DNA of 32,511 nucleotides from assembly GCF_001281265.1 (NCBI RefSeq), contig NZ_JXDB01000016.1:1-32511 (forward strand), read 5' to 3'. The DNA is from Apilactobacillus kunkeei DSM 12361 = ATCC 700308 (GTDB lineage Bacteria; Bacillota; Bacilli; Lactobacillales; Lactobacillaceae). Shown here in pieces: positions 7,648-17,116 of this stretch. A model generated the notes under the pieces. That model was given only the letters and a program-made list of their open reading frames with translations. It ran no database searches and was not told the DNA's origin. Position 1 is the stretch's first letter; each line of letters begins with the position of its first letter. The translations under genes were made by a program, and so were the position numbers.

Positions 7648-8273
7648 TGAATACTAACCAACTAATCGCTTCAGACCTTTTAAAAATTAATGCAGTTACC
7701 TTATCACCAAATGAACCTTTCACTTGGGCATCTGGTATCAAAGCACCAATTTACACTGACAATAGAATTACCATCAGTTTCCCAGAAGTCCGCACCCACA
7801 TCGCAGATGGTCTATCAGAATTAATTCGCAACAAATTTCCAGAAGTAAAAGTAATCGGTGGCGTCGCTACTGCCGGAATTCCCCATGCTGCAATCGTTGC
7901 AGATAAGATGGACTTACCAATGATTTATGTGCGTTCCAAACCCAAGGATCACGGTCGAGGAAAACAAATGGAGGGAAGAATTAACCAACAAGATCCAATT
8001 GTTTTAATTGACGACTTACTTTCGACAGGAAAGAGCGTTTTAAACGCTGCGCAAGCACTTAAGAACGAAGGCTACAACGTGATTGGTGTCGTTGCCATCT
8101 TCTCATACGAACTTCCAGATAGTACTAAGAATTTCAAGGAAGCTGGTATCGAATTCGATACATTAACCAACTACTCCACAATCATCGAACAAGCTAAAGC
8201 AGAAAACAGCATTTCAGACGATGAATTAGTAGTGCTACGTAAGTGGCGTGACGATCCATGGAACTGGATGTAA
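7647..8273 (+). CDS. pyrE: orotate phosphoribosyltransferase
   Basis: A 208-residue type I phosphoribosyltransferase making OMP from orotate and PRPP. The PRPP-binding motif VLIDDLLSTGKSV is at 119-131, the flexible catalytic loop RSKPKDHGRGKQMEG at about 96-110, and the substrate region WASGIKAPIYTDNR at 27-40. It begins one base before the pyrF stop ends. The two genes catalyse successive steps (PyrE then PyrF). The earlier pathway genes (pyrBC, carAB, pyrD) are not beside them here. Ends just before a strong terminator. Confidence 0.97.
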   Translation: MNTNQLIASDLLKINAVTLSPNEPFTWASGIKAPIYTDNRITISFPEVRTHIADGLSELIRNKFPEVKVIGGVATAGIPHAAIVADKMDLPMIYVRSKPKDHGRGKQMEGRINQQDPIVLIDDLLSTGKSVLNAAQALKNEGYNVIGVVAIFSYELPDSTKNFKEAGIEFDTLTNYSTIIEQAKAENSISDDELVVLRKWRDDPWNWM

Positions 8274-8275
8274 AC

Positions 8276-8306
8276 AAAAAATCCCACGAAATGTGGGATT
8301 TTTTTA
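8276..8306. terminator. bidirectional terminator between pyrE and cls
   Basis: Stem ATCCCAC/GTGGGAT with loop GAAAT (8281-8299), preceded by A and followed by T tracts. It serves convergent pyrFE and cls. Confidence 0.92.
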
Positions 8307-8308
8307 TT

Positions 8309-9760
8309 TTATAGAATTGGTGAGAATAAACGACTGAATACTTGTTTGAATTTCAACCAACGTGATTGTTTTTCAAAGTCCGCATAGGTCATTAATTTAC
8401 TGCTTCTAATGTCGTTAACATAGATTGAATGTAATTGTTCAGCCAAACCTTCGTCGTAGATAAACGCGTTAATTTCGAAGTTTAATTTGAAACTTCTAAA
8501 GTCCATGTTGGCGGAACCAACTGACGCGATTTTACCATCAACTAAAACAGTCTTAGCATGAATGAACCCATCTTCATAGAAGTAAATCTTGACGCCATAT
8601 TTTGATAATTGTTTTGCATAATATTGAGTTGCTCGATATACGAATGGGTGATCTGGCATACATGGGACCATTATTCTGATATCAACACCTGACATTGCAG
8701 CTGTTCTGATAGCATCCAATGCACTATCGTCAGGAATCAAATATGGTGATTGAATCCAACAATAATTCTTAGCATTTTGAATCATCTTGATGTAGCCTAA
8801 TTTAATTTGTTGTAAATCGGAGTTAGGACCACTTGATACCACTTGAATATTAGTAGAACCTTCTTGGTATACCTTGGGAAAATAGAATCCCTTAGTTTGT
8901 TCAACATCAATTTTGTGTTCCATATCTGTAACATTCCAGTCCAAAATAAATTGGGCTTGTAAGTGGTGAACCGCTGATCCAGCAATTCTCAAATGAGTAT
9001 CTCTCCAGTTACCAAACTTCTTCTTACGACCAAGGTATTGATCACCAATGTTAAATCCACCAATATATCCGTACTTACCATCAATAACTACAATCTTTCT
9101 GTGATCTCTAAAGTTCAAACGAAAATCCATTACGGCTGAGTGTGTGTGTAAGAAAGGTTCTACGAATCCTCCAACTTCACGTAATGGATCAAAGAAATGG
9201 TGCTTATTTCCCATTGAACCCCAGCTATCATAAATAACGTGAATTTTAACGCCTTCTTTAGCCTTTTTTACCAGTTCATTCAAAACACGATGCCCAATCT
9301 GATCATCATAGAAAGTGTAAAATTCGATATTAATTGAACTCTTAGCGTGTTGGATATCTGAAATGATGCAATCAAATAAGTGATTACCATCGGTGAAAAC
9401 TTTTACGTGATTTCTTCTTGATAAATCAGTAACATCTGATGTCTTAAATAACTTTACCAGTGTTCTGTAGGAATAGGATACCTCATCTGCCCTAATCTTT
9501 TCGGGATTGTTATGTATTTTACTTTGTTCTTTTAAGATGTCATACATCAATTTATTGTCTTTATATTGAAAACGGAATAAGCGCTTTTTGGGTAGTTTTC
9601 TGCCGACGAATGCATAAATCATAAATCCTATCACAGGTAGGAATGAAAGAACTAATAACCATGCCCATGTTGCAGCAATATCACGTTCTTCTCTAAATAC
9701 TGTAATCAATGCCAAAATTTCGTTAACTAAAACAATGAAATATAGGATGTTTAGAAGCAT
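8309..9760 (-). CDS. cls: cardiolipin synthase
   Basis: A 483-residue membrane enzyme that joins two phosphatidylglycerols into cardiolipin. Two N-terminal helices (about 2-20 and 30-52; PLDc_N region) anchor two phospholipase D domains. HKD motif 1 is HRKIVVIDGKYGYIGG (His220, Lys222, Asp227) and motif 2 is HAKTVLVDGKIASVGSAN (His401, Lys403, Asp408); both are intact. Length matches bacterial ClsA-type enzymes. Start ATG 9760 follows AAGGGGGAAT. Monocistronic and divergent from the eRF1-like gene. Confidence 0.95.
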   Translation of the reverse strand: MLLNILYFIVLVNEILALITVFREERDIAATWAWLLVLSFLPVIGFMIYAFVGRKLPKKRLFRFQYKDNKLMYDILKEQSKIHNNPEKIRADEVSYSYRTLVKLFKTSDVTDLSRRNHVKVFTDGNHLFDCIISDIQHAKSSINIEFYTFYDDQIGHRVLNELVKKAKEGVKIHVIYDSWGSMGNKHHFFDPLREVGGFVEPFLHTHSAVMDFRLNFRDHRKIVVIDGKYGYIGGFNIGDQYLGRKKKFGNWRDTHLRIAGSAVHHLQAQFILDWNVTDMEHKIDVEQTKGFYFPKVYQEGSTNIQVVSSGPNSDLQQIKLGYIKMIQNAKNYCWIQSPYLIPDDSALDAIRTAAMSGVDIRIMVPCMPDHPFVYRATQYYAKQLSKYGVKIYFYEDGFIHAKTVLVDGKIASVGSANMDFRSFKLNFEINAFIYDEGLAEQLHSIYVNDIRSSKLMTYADFEKQSRWLKFKQVFSRLFSPIL

Positions 9761-9796
9761 AATTATTCCCCCTTCTTTTCAGCTTAATATAGCATA

Positions 9797-9840
9797 ATTA
9801 TAGCACAATATATTTCGCTTTTAGCTCATCATGATATAAT
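9797..9840. promoter_or_regulatory. divergent extended -10 promoters for cls and the eRF1-like gene
   Basis: Rightward: TGATATAAT at 9832-9840. Leftward: TGCTATAAT on the - strand, with its TATAAT at 9802-9797. Both carry the TGn extension and lack good -35 boxes. The two -10 elements are about 35 bp apart, so polymerase binding at one could affect the other. Confidence 0.55.
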
Positions 9841-9870
9841 ATAAACATATAAATCTAAGGAGGTTAGACT

Positions 9871-10833
9871 ATGACGTCGACAATCGAGCTTAGAAATACC
9901 CTAACTTTGGATTACGAAATAGGGCCATTCATCTCACTAATTGTTTCATTTAACGAAATTAGTAACAAAAATGATTATTTAAATTTAATCGAAACTGTTA
10001 AAGAAGAATTCATCCAAAAACACGACGAAAATATCTGGCCAAGATACGAAAGAAAATTAAGAAGATTCAACTTTGATCGCGCAAAACACATCGGAAACGG
10101 TTCTGGTGTTGCACTATACGTTAGTTTTAAAGCCATCCATTCATTTAACTTAACTCAACCTGTTAAGACCCAAATCTCAATCGATGACACCATGAACGTA
10201 GCGCAACTAATCAAGGAAATCGAAAGCCAACTTCACTACCGCGTTTTAATCCTACGCGATAACGACTTTAAGCTACTAAGAGTTGATAATGGTCACTTTA
10301 GCATCTTAAACCTTGTGAACAAGCCAATTCCAGTCCTTGTAAACAACGACAAAAACAAGTACTTCATGTTAGTTAAAGAATACCTAAGCGATTTATTCGA
10401 TGACGATGACTACCTACAAACTGTGGTGGTTGCCAACGAAGAAAACCGTAAGTTATTCAACGAATTAGCTGACCAAAAGACATTTGTGAAAGACATCGTA
10501 AGCAAAGTTGATATGGACGATCTTGGCCCCGATAAGATTTCTGAAATGATTGATGAATTGAACCAACAATTCTTCGATAAGTTAGCAAACGACAACAAAA
10601 TTAAATACGAAAAAGCTAGTGATCACCGTTTAGTTGCAACTGATTTACGCGATATTATTTCAAACGCATTATCTGGTAAGATTGATACTCTATACATTAG
10701 CGAAGAAAGCTACAACAAGACTTTAAATGATTTAGCAATCACTACCATTGGTTTCGCAGGAAACGTTCTACTACTTCCAAAGAGCCAAATGCCAATGAAC
10801 TTGGACTACGCTGCAATCACATTGAAGTTTTAA
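9871..10833 (+). CDS. bacterial eRF1/Pelota-like protein (baeRF type)
   Basis: A 320-residue cytosolic protein that resembles the bacterial archaeo-eukaryotic release-factor-like (baeRF) families. It has a central strand segment VLILRDNDFKLLRVDNG (about 125-142) and a C-terminal L7Ae-like part with ISNALSGKIDTLYISEE (about 264-280), the pattern seen in eRF1/Pelota C-terminal domains. No GGQ peptide-release motif is present. baeRF proteins have been proposed, mostly from comparative genomics, to act on ribosomes. Own extended -10 promoter, AAGGAGG ribosome site and terminator. The assignment is from motif resemblance, so moderate. Confidence 0.6.
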   Translation: MTSTIELRNTLTLDYEIGPFISLIVSFNEISNKNDYLNLIETVKEEFIQKHDENIWPRYERKLRRFNFDRAKHIGNGSGVALYVSFKAIHSFNLTQPVKTQISIDDTMNVAQLIKEIESQLHYRVLILRDNDFKLLRVDNGHFSILNLVNKPIPVLVNNDKNKYFMLVKEYLSDLFDDDDYLQTVVVANEENRKLFNELADQKTFVKDIVSKVDMDDLGPDKISEMIDELNQQFFDKLANDNKIKYEKASDHRLVATDLRDIISNALSGKIDTLYISEESYNKTLNDLAITTIGFAGNVLLLPKSQMPMNLDYAAITLKF

Positions 10834-10844
10834 TGCAATAAAAA

Positions 10845-10868
10845 AGGCCTAGATTCTAGGTCTTTTTT
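10845..10868 (+). terminator. terminator after the eRF1-like gene
   Basis: Stem GGCCTAG (10846-10852)/CTAGGTC (10856-10862) with an ATT loop and a following T6 run, preceded by an A run. It separates the eRF1-like gene from the acidic orphan downstream. Confidence 0.88.
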
Positions 10869-11060
10869 ATTTTTTCTTAAATGTTTATATATTTTTGCAA
10901 TTAGTATCCTTTATGTGAGATACTATCATAGGTGTTACATGATTTTTTTCTGTAATCCCCATTTAATGACATTATAAATGAAAAAACTACACACGTTTTT
11001 AGATGTTTGTACTAGAATAATCTAAACGCATTATCTGAATTAGGAGAGGATTTTTTAACA

Positions 11061-11450
11061 ATGTCAGACATACAACTAAGACCTATTATTAACCAATGGG
11101 CACAAGACTTTAGCGAGGAAATCGTTGATTTGCACTACGTTAAAGGACAATTATCAGATGCACAATTTGATAACTTTATGAAACAAGTTAAGGCATTAGA
11201 CCTATTAACTAATACCGAAGCTTACAAGATTATTTACGATGCAGCTAAAAACGACTTGGAACTAAACCATATCGATGATTTAGCAAACCGTACCAATCAA
11301 CTACAACGTTTGATTGAAATCACTGGTGAATACAGCGATCAACCAAAATATGTTTTATTCGCAAACATGTTCGAAAACGCTGGTGTATCAACTGATGATA
11401 CTTTCGCCCGTCTAACATATGCAGAACTTGCATTACAAGATTTTGAATAA
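11061..11450 (+). CDS. small acidic helical protein, unknown function
   Basis: A 129-residue soluble protein, strongly acidic and apparently all-helical (many L, A, N, D, E; only two Pro). There is no signal peptide, membrane segment, metal-binding cluster or nucleotide motif. TAGGAGAGGA precedes the ATG with good spacing. Codon choice (AAC, CGT, CTA) resembles that of well-expressed neighbours, supporting a real gene. It sits 227 bp after the eRF1-like gene, separated by a terminator, so co-regulation is not shown. I do not recognise the family. Confidence 0.8.
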   Translation: MSDIQLRPIINQWAQDFSEEIVDLHYVKGQLSDAQFDNFMKQVKALDLLTNTEAYKIIYDAAKNDLELNHIDDLANRTNQLQRLIEITGEYSDQPKYVLFANMFENAGVSTDDTFARLTYAELALQDFE

Positions 11451-11460
11451 GAAAACAAAT

Positions 11461-11488
11461 AAGAGCGCCTAATATAGGCGCTCTTTTT
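11461..11488. terminator. bidirectional terminator
   Basis: Ten-bp stem AAGAGCGCCT/AGGCGCTCTT with an AATAT loop and T run, shared by the acidic orphan (rightward) and hom (leftward); it touches the hom stop codon. Confidence 0.92.
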
Positions 11489-12680
11489 ATTTTTCAATCC
11501 ATGGATTGTATGCCCCACCACTGATACAGGCAAAGAAAATTCCCTTATCATCACTGGATAATTCGTTAACAACATCATGAATTTTTTGGGTGTCAATTTC
11601 GGCAATATGGTAGTAATTACCGTCTTTTTGAATGTCATAATCTGGTAGTTTTGATTCTAAATCCGCACTGGTTCTAACGACGTAATTCTTTTTCTTATTA
11701 GTGTTATCCAAAGAAAATTCTTCGTTAAAATCACGTTTTAAGTGCACATTGTTGGCCTTTAAATCTAAGATATCTTGCACTAACGCGTGGGCAGTTGGAA
11801 ATTCACCCGCACCTTGACCATTAAAGGTTAGTTTACCGATGGTTGTTCCACGTAAACCGACGAAATTGTAGTTATCATGAATTCCGGTTTCAATTTGTCC
11901 GGGAGTATATAAAGTTGGTTCCACCACAAAGTTAAAACTGTTGTTTTTCTTGAAACTACGACCTAGTAATTTAACTATTAAATTGTGTTTTTTGAAGTAC
12001 TTAATATCCTCATCAGTAATGTTTCTAATCCCAAATTTTAATAGGTGGTCCCCTGGTTTAACAAAGGTGTTATATGCAATGTCCACACTAATACATAATT
12101 TATTTTCGATGTCGTATCCATCGATATCTGCACTCGGATCGGCTTCTGCGTATCCTAAGTCTTGAGCATCTTTTAGGACTTTGTCGAAACTTTGACCAGT
12201 CCTAGTCATAGTATCCAAAATGTAGTTACTAGTTCCGTTTAGGATTCCGTGAATTGAATCAATTTGGTCGATACGAAGTGCTCTCTCCAAATTAATAATC
12301 CAAGGAATTCCACCACCAACGGCTGATTCAAAGTAGAACTTTACACCATTTTCTTCAGCGATTTCATCAAATTCCTTCAAGTTTCTCGCCACGACCGCTT
12401 TGTTAGCTGTCACAACGTTCTTGCCATGTTTTAATGCATCGATGATCATTGTCTTAGCGGGTTCTAGTCCACCTATCACTTCCACGACTACATCGACTTC
12501 TTCATCATTTAAAATCGTTGCGTAATCATCCACAAATAATTCGTTTTGATCAACTTTTTCTGGACGAACAAATACATATTTAACTGATAAATCTTTTTCA
12601 AATGGATGCAAAGCGCTGTCTTGAATAATCTTCAAAACTCCACTTCCGACGGTACCGTAACCTAAGATTGCAATTTTCAT
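11487..12680 (-). CDS. hom: homoserine dehydrogenase
   Basis: A 397-residue enzyme reducing aspartate semialdehyde to homoserine, the branch point to threonine and methionine. NAD(P)-binding GYGTVGSG is at 7-14, and the family region GGIPWIINLERAL ... GILNGTSNYIL is at about 123-155. Length is about 30-40 residues short of the common Gram-positive form: the C-terminal 75 residues lack the usual DxPGVLA-type start of an ACT domain, so feedback control by threonine may be altered. No thrB/thrC adjacent. Start ATG 12680 has AAGGAGG nine or so bases upstream. Confidence 0.95.
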   Translation of the reverse strand: MKIAILGYGTVGSGVLKIIQDSALHPFEKDLSVKYVFVRPEKVDQNELFVDDYATILNDEEVDVVVEVIGGLEPAKTMIIDALKHGKNVVTANKAVVARNLKEFDEIAEENGVKFYFESAVGGGIPWIINLERALRIDQIDSIHGILNGTSNYILDTMTRTGQSFDKVLKDAQDLGYAEADPSADIDGYDIENKLCISVDIAYNTFVKPGDHLLKFGIRNITDEDIKYFKKHNLIVKLLGRSFKKNNSFNFVVEPTLYTPGQIETGIHDNYNFVGLRGTTIGKLTFNGQGAGEFPTAHALVQDILDLKANNVHLKRDFNEEFSLDNTNKKKNYVVRTSADLESKLPDYDIQKDGNYYHIAEIDTQKIHDVVNELSSDDKGIFFACISGGAYNPWIEK

Positions 12681-12779
12681 AGTGCAAGCCTCCTTTTTAT
12701 ACTTTGGCTTTATTATATCTTATTTCGCGGATTGTACCGTATTTAATTTTTTGTCTTAGCGAATGCTTGCTCTAAAATT

Positions 12780-12814
12780 AAAAGAGAGTGAACATAACTG
12801 TTCACTCTCTTTTT
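12780..12814 (-). terminator. terminator-like hairpin upstream of hom
   Basis: A 14-bp perfect stem (AAAAGAGAGTGAAC with its complement, loop ATAACT) with a T run on both strands. It follows the leftward small-gene pair ending at 12843 and so ends that transcript before the hom promoter region. Confidence 0.9.
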
Positions 12815-12842
12815 AGATACGCAGATTCTGCGATAATAATAT

Positions 12843-13199
12843 TTAAATAAAATGAATGAAAGGACGACCGCCAGCGACGATTAATCCAATCACAATCACT
12901 AGTGCGAATACTAGGATTAGGCTCATCACCAATCCAACAGTTAACGACTTTTTAGTCTTTTGGGCATAGGCCATTTCAATCAAGCCAATTAAGAAGATGG
13001 CTGATAAAACCTTCAAAATCGTGAACATGGCATCGCGTTCAAAGGCTTTGCTAAATAGTACAATTCCCGTCACGATGAAGACTAGATAAGACACTCTAGT
13101 GGCCATCATGTAAGGCTTAAAGTTATTCTTTTTGCATAGCGCGGTAATAACTAAAACGATTAGTAATACCGCAAAAATTAAATGAATCCATAAAAACAT
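12843..13199 (-). CDS. DUF1516/YisL-family membrane protein
   Basis: About 118 residues with four membrane helices beginning at FLWIHLIFAVLLIVLVI, then a pair around residues 37-75 and a final one ending in GRPFIHFI. This matches the YisL/DUF1516 family of small four-helix proteins of unknown function. The open frame extends to 13217, but the ATG at 13199 is preferred because GGGGGAA sits nine bases before it and the protein then opens directly with the first helix. It follows a DUF6440-like gene closely, so the two are likely co-transcribed. Confidence 0.8.
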   Translation of the reverse strand: MFLWIHLIFAVLLIVLVITALCKKNNFKPYMMATRVSYLVFIVTGIVLFSKAFERDAMFTILKVLSAIFLIGLIEMAYAQKTKKSLTVGLVMSLILVFALVIVIGLIVAGGRPFIHFI

Positions 13200-13217
13200 G
13201 GTTTCATATTCCCCCAT

Positions 13218-13400
13218 TTATTTTTCTTTGTGTTCGTAATCTTGATCAATTTCAGATTCATCAACAAACAAAGTTCCGTCAGGGTTACGTAGTGGAGTTA
13301 ATGTACTTCCGTATCCACCGTATTCGACACCGGTTCTTTGATCGATGTAAATGGATACTCCTGTAAATGATTCTTCTACTAGTTTAAAACGTTTAGACAA
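13218..13400 (-). CDS. small DUF6440-like protein, TTG start
   Basis: A 60-residue soluble protein beginning (M)SKRFKLVEESFTGVSIY, with YIDQRTGVEYGGYGSTLTPL in the middle. This RFKLVEE...G...I.VD..TGV.Y pattern is that of DUF6440 proteins. The frame is open further upstream to 13487, but the only good ribosome site, AGGAGG at 13413-13408, points to TTG at 13400 with 7-nt spacing; the extra upstream residues are hydrophobic and unlike the family. Function unknown. Confidence 0.75.
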   Translation of the reverse strand: MSKRFKLVEESFTGVSIYIDQRTGVEYGGYGSTLTPLRNPDGTLFVDESEIDQDYEHKEK

Positions 13401-13473
13401 TTGATTTCCTCCTCGGATTAATTCAAAATGTGTCATGTTTAGGTTTATTGTACAAAATAAAATGAGAATAATC

Positions 13474-13503
13474 AAAAAGACCAACATAAATGTTGGTCTT
13501 TTT
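13474..13503 (-). terminator. terminator of the arg operon
   Basis: Stem AAGACCAACA (13477-13486)/TGTTGGTCTT (13491-13500), loop TAAA, with T runs on either side. It lies 17 nt beyond the stop of the ABC ATPase gene and ends the leftward argG-argH-transporter transcript. Confidence 0.92.
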
Positions 13504-13520
13504 ACGTATCTATAAACAGA

Positions 13521-14255
13521 TTAAATCATTTTACTTAAAAAACGTTGGGCGTTAGGGGTTTTTGGATTTTCGAAAAAGTCTTTAGGTGCTTGTTTTTCTT
13601 GAATCTTTCCTTCATCCATAAACCAAATTTCATCTGAAACATTCTTAGCGAATTCCATTTCATGGGTAACAATAATCATTGTCATGTCTTTCTTAGCTAA
13701 ATCTTGCATAACACTAAGTACTTCACCAACTTTTTCAGGATCTAGTGCTGAAGTTGGTTCGTCAAATAGAATTACCTCAGGATCCATGGCTAGCGCACGG
13801 ACGATTGCGATACGTTGAGCTTGCCCACCTGATAGGCTGTCTGGGTATACGTTTGCCTTATCATCTAGACCAACTGTTTTAAGCAGTTCATGTGCTTTTT
13901 CTTCCGCACCTTCCTTGCTCATCCCCTTAACCTTAATGGGTGCTAGTGTGATGTTATCGATAACTGTCTTGTTTTCAAACAAGTTAAAGCTTTGGAACAC
14001 CATTCCGATGTGGGTTCTTAATTGAATTAGTTCCTTTTCAGAGCTGCTTACTAGGTCTTTTCCATCCAATAGAATCTTTCCAGAAGTTGGTTCACCCAGC
14101 ATGTTAATGCAACGAAGGAAAGTACTCTTACCGGCACCAGAAGGACCTAAAAGTGAGATTACTTCACCCTTGTGGACTTCAGCGTTGATGTCAGAAAAGA
14201 TGGTATTATTTTTGAATTTTTTGGTTAATTTTTCAATTTTAATCATTGGTTCCAT
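13521..14255 (-). CDS. polar amino acid ABC transporter ATPase
   Basis: A 244-residue ATPase of the GlnQ/HisP class, with Walker A GPSGAGKS (37-44), Q-loop Gln88, signature LSGGQAQR (141-148), Walker B VILFDEP (161-167) and switch His about 198. It drives uptake through the SBP-permease fusion just upstream, overlapping it by 17 nt. As the last gene of an arginine T-box-controlled operon, the substrate is probably arginine or its precursor citrulline; this rests on context, since GlnQ-type ATPases serve many amino acids. Confidence 0.93.
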   Translation of the reverse strand: MEPMIKIEKLTKKFKNNTIFSDINAEVHKGEVISLLGPSGAGKSTFLRCINMLGEPTSGKILLDGKDLVSSSEKELIQLRTHIGMVFQSFNLFENKTVIDNITLAPIKVKGMSKEGAEEKAHELLKTVGLDDKANVYPDSLSGGQAQRIAIVRALAMDPEVILFDEPTSALDPEKVGEVLSVMQDLAKKDMTMIIVTHEMEFAKNVSDEIWFMDEGKIQEKQAPKDFFENPKTPNAQRFLSKMI

Positions 14256-15729
14256 GGCTAATCTTCCCTTCTAAGTGTTTCATGATTCTAGAAATTGTAA
14301 ATGTGATTACGAAGTAAATGACCATAATGACAGCGATTGGTGCGACACCTAGATAAGTATCAGCTTGAACAGCTCTCATTTGATACATTAGTTCTCCAAC
14401 CCCAATTACGGATGCTAGTGAACTATCCTTGATCAAGGTTACTAATTCGTTACCAAGTGCAGGCCAGATGTTCTTGAAGGCTTGTGGTAACACAATGTAT
14501 TGCATCGATTGTTTCTTGGATAGGCCAAGTGATAATGCGGCTTCGCTTTGACCATCAGAGATAGAATTAATTCCCCCTCTAATGATTTCGGCGACGTAGG
14601 CTCCAGAATTAATGGAAATAGCGATAATTCCTGAAGTTAAGGCTGGAACGTTAACGATGGTACCTAGACCAAAGTAGATAAACATAATTTGTACTAATTG
14701 AGGTGTTCCACGAATGAATTCGATGTAGCAAACGGAGATTGAGTGTAGTAGCCAGTTGTGACTTAATCTCATTAGCGCAAAGATAATTCCTAAGATGATA
14801 CCGAAGAATACTGATACCACTGAAATGATCATTGTGTATTCGATACCTGAGATAAAGAAGTTCTTGTATTGCCACATTGTTTCAAATTGTGATTGTGACT
14901 TGTTGTTAGTGATGTGTTTTGCAGCTGCTGGAACAAATTTCTTGGTGTATAGGTTATCTTTGTTAACCTTATCAATTGTCTTGTTAGCAGCGTTTTCTAG
15001 ACTAGTAGCACCCTTGAAGAAGGCAATCTTGTTTGAGCTTTCTTGACCAGGCATCTTAGCGTCAATAATCTTTAGTCCTGGGTTGTGGGCTGCGTATGCT
15101 TGCGCTACAGCAGTATCTAGCGGAATGGCTGCGATTTTTCCTGACTTCAAAGCAAGAATTAAATCGTTGATGTTTTCCATTCCCTTTAGGTTAATGTTCT
15201 TGATACCCTTCTTCACAGCGTCATATTGTACTGATCCAATTTGAGCACCGATGGTCTTTCCTTGTAAGTCCTTGTATGACTTAATTTTCTTGTCATCGGA
15301 AGTGTTTAATACCAAACTCAATCCAGATGAGTAGTAAGTCTTACTGAAGTCGACACTCTTGGCTCTTTCAGGAGTTTCGTTCATCCCTGCAATAACCATA
15401 TCAACCTTTTTGGTTTGAAGCGCAACTAGTAGTGAGTCAAATCCCATTGATTTAACCTTTAGTTTTACTCCTAAGTCTTTGGCGATGGCCTTACCTAATT
15501 CGATATCGGCACCGTAGACCTTTGAACCACCGTTATCTTTTCCAATAAATTCGTATGGAGGATAATCTGGGGCGGTTCCCATTACGATGTATCCTTTTTG
15601 CTTAATTTGTTGTAGTGAGTTATCGGAAGCTGATGCTTGAACACTTGGAACAGTGAATGCTGTCACGAATAGTGTTGCAATCATTAGCAACATGGTAATT
15701 AACACGGAATGTTTCATTTTATTCTTCAT
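14239..15729 (-). CDS. fused substrate-binding protein and permease, amino acid ABC importer
   Basis: A 496-residue fusion. Signal peptide/anchor at 1-33 (hydrophobic [19 protein letters not shown], then VQASA). An extracellular type 3 solute-binding domain (about 40-270) carries the typical [16 protein letters not shown] and [20 protein letters not shown] motifs. A HisM-type permease follows (about 290-490), with the inner-membrane signature [21 protein letters not shown]. Both domains look complete, giving a tethered receptor as in lactic acid bacterial GlnP. Start at 15729 overlaps argH by 11 nt with GGGAG nine bases before. Probable arginine/citrulline importer from operon context. Confidence 0.93.
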   Translation of the reverse strand: MKNKMKHSVLITMLLMIATLFVTAFTVPSVQASASDNSLQQIKQKGYIVMGTAPDYPPYEFIGKDNGGSKVYGADIELGKAIAKDLGVKLKVKSMGFDSLLVALQTKKVDMVIAGMNETPERAKSVDFSKTYYSSGLSLVLNTSDDKKIKSYKDLQGKTIGAQIGSVQYDAVKKGIKNINLKGMENINDLILALKSGKIAAIPLDTAVAQAYAAHNPGLKIIDAKMPGQESSNKIAFFKGATSLENAANKTIDKVNKDNLYTKKFVPAAAKHITNNKSQSQFETMWQYKNFFISGIEYTMIISVVSVFFGIILGIIFALMRLSHNWLLHSISVCYIEFIRGTPQLVQIMFIYFGLGTIVNVPALTSGIIAISINSGAYVAEIIRGGINSISDGQSEAALSLGLSKKQSMQYIVLPQAFKNIWPALGNELVTLIKDSSLASVIGVGELMYQMRAVQADTYLGVAPIAVIMVIYFVITFTISRIMKHLEGKISHGTND

Positions 15730-17116
15730 GATTCATTTCTCCCTTTAGTTTTTCTTTCGCTTTTTCAATCTGTTTATGGACTTCATTAAAACCGGTTGAC
15801 CCATAACTCTTTCTTCTTTGAATTGCGACGTGTGGTTTCAAATCTTCATAGATGTCTTCTTCAAACAAGTCTGAATAGTTATGTAGTTGTTCTAATGATA
15901 AATCCTGTAAGTAACAATTTTCGTTTATGCATTTAGCGACTAATTCACCGGCGATACGATGAGATTGTCTAAATGGTAATCCTTTGGCTGATAGGTAATC
16001 AGCTAATTCAGTTGCGTTGGAAAAATCCTTTTCAACCGCTTGTAGCATCAGGTCTTTATTGACCTGCATTGTCGCAATCATTTCGGTCATTAATTGTAGG
16101 ATTGGTTCGATGTTTTCGACTGTGTCAAACACCCCAGCCTTATCTTCTTGTAGATCCTTATTATATGCCAGTGGCAATGATTTCATTGTTGCTAATAAGG
16201 CGTTTAGGTGACCGTATACTACGCCAGTTTTACCCCTAATTAGTTCACACATATCAGGGTTCTTCTTTTGTGGCATGATTGAGCTTCCAGTACTGAATGC
16301 ATCCGATAGTTCGACGTATTTGAATTCGTAGCTAGACCATAAGCAAATTTCTTCGCATAGTCTTGATAAGTGCATCATTAGAATAGAAGCATTGCTTAGA
16401 AATTCAATGGCGAAGTCCCTATCTGAGACTGCATCAATAGAATTATTGTAAGGTGAATCTAAGCCTAATTCGTTGGCGGTGAAGTGAGGATCGATTGGAA
16501 ACGTGGTTCCAGCTAAGGCAGCTGCACCAATTGGTGACATGTTGGTGTGCTTTTGGTTGAATTCGAACCTGTCGTAGTCACGGTCTAACATTTCGTAGTA
16601 GGCCATTAGGTAATGGGCAAATGAAATTGGTTGAGCGTGTTGTAAATGGGTATATCCTGGCATGATGGTTTCTAAATTTTCATCGGCTAGGTTAACCAAT
16701 TCACTTTGAAAACTCCTAATTAGTGCCATGATTTGTGGTAGACGTTTCTTTAGGTATAAATGAAAATCTAGTGCCACTTGATCGTTTCTTGAACGTGCTG
16801 TGTGAAGCTTTCCAGCGACCGATCCGATTTTTTCGGTTAGCACTGTTTCGACATTCATATGAATGTCTTCGTTTTGGTAACTAAAATGAAGTTTTCCTTC
16901 ATCGAACTCTTCTTTAATCTCTTTTAAACCATTCACGATTTGGTCTTTTTCGGTTTCTGTGATGATACCAACGTGGCTTAACATGGTAGCGTGAGCAATT
17001 GATCCCTCAATATCTTCGTTTGCCATCTTGATATCAACATTGATTGAGGCGCCGAGCCGCAAGAATAAATCGTTGGCGTCGCCGTTAAAACGACCGCCCC
17101 ATAGTTTCTCACTCAT
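15719..17116 (-). CDS. argH: argininosuccinate lyase
   Basis: About 465 residues; splits argininosuccinate into arginine and fumarate. N-terminal [10 protein letters not shown] and the fumarase-superfamily signature [14 protein letters not shown] (about 277-290) are present, as are the substrate segment [13 protein letters not shown] and the catalytic-His region [13 protein letters not shown]. The frame runs to a GTG at 17125, but ATG 17116 is preferred: AAGGTGA precedes it and it matches the family N-terminus. It overlaps the argG stop by 8 nt (ATGAGTGA), implying coupled translation. Third base use is like argG. Confidence 0.96.
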   Translation of the reverse strand: MSEKLWGGRFNGDANDLFLRLGASINVDIKMANEDIEGSIAHATMLSHVGIITETEKDQIVNGLKEIKEEFDEGKLHFSYQNEDIHMNVETVLTEKIGSVAGKLHTARSRNDQVALDFHLYLKKRLPQIMALIRSFQSELVNLADENLETIMPGYTHLQHAQPISFAHYLMAYYEMLDRDYDRFEFNQKHTNMSPIGAAALAGTTFPIDPHFTANELGLDSPYNNSIDAVSDRDFAIEFLSNASILMMHLSRLCEEICLWSSYEFKYVELSDAFSTGSSIMPQKKNPDMCELIRGKTGVVYGHLNALLATMKSLPLAYNKDLQEDKAGVFDTVENIEPILQLMTEMIATMQVNKDLMLQAVEKDFSNATELADYLSAKGLPFRQSHRIAGELVAKCINENCYLQDLSLEQLHNYSDLFEEDIYEDLKPHVAIQRRKSYGSTGFNEVHKQIEKAKEKLKGEMNHEE

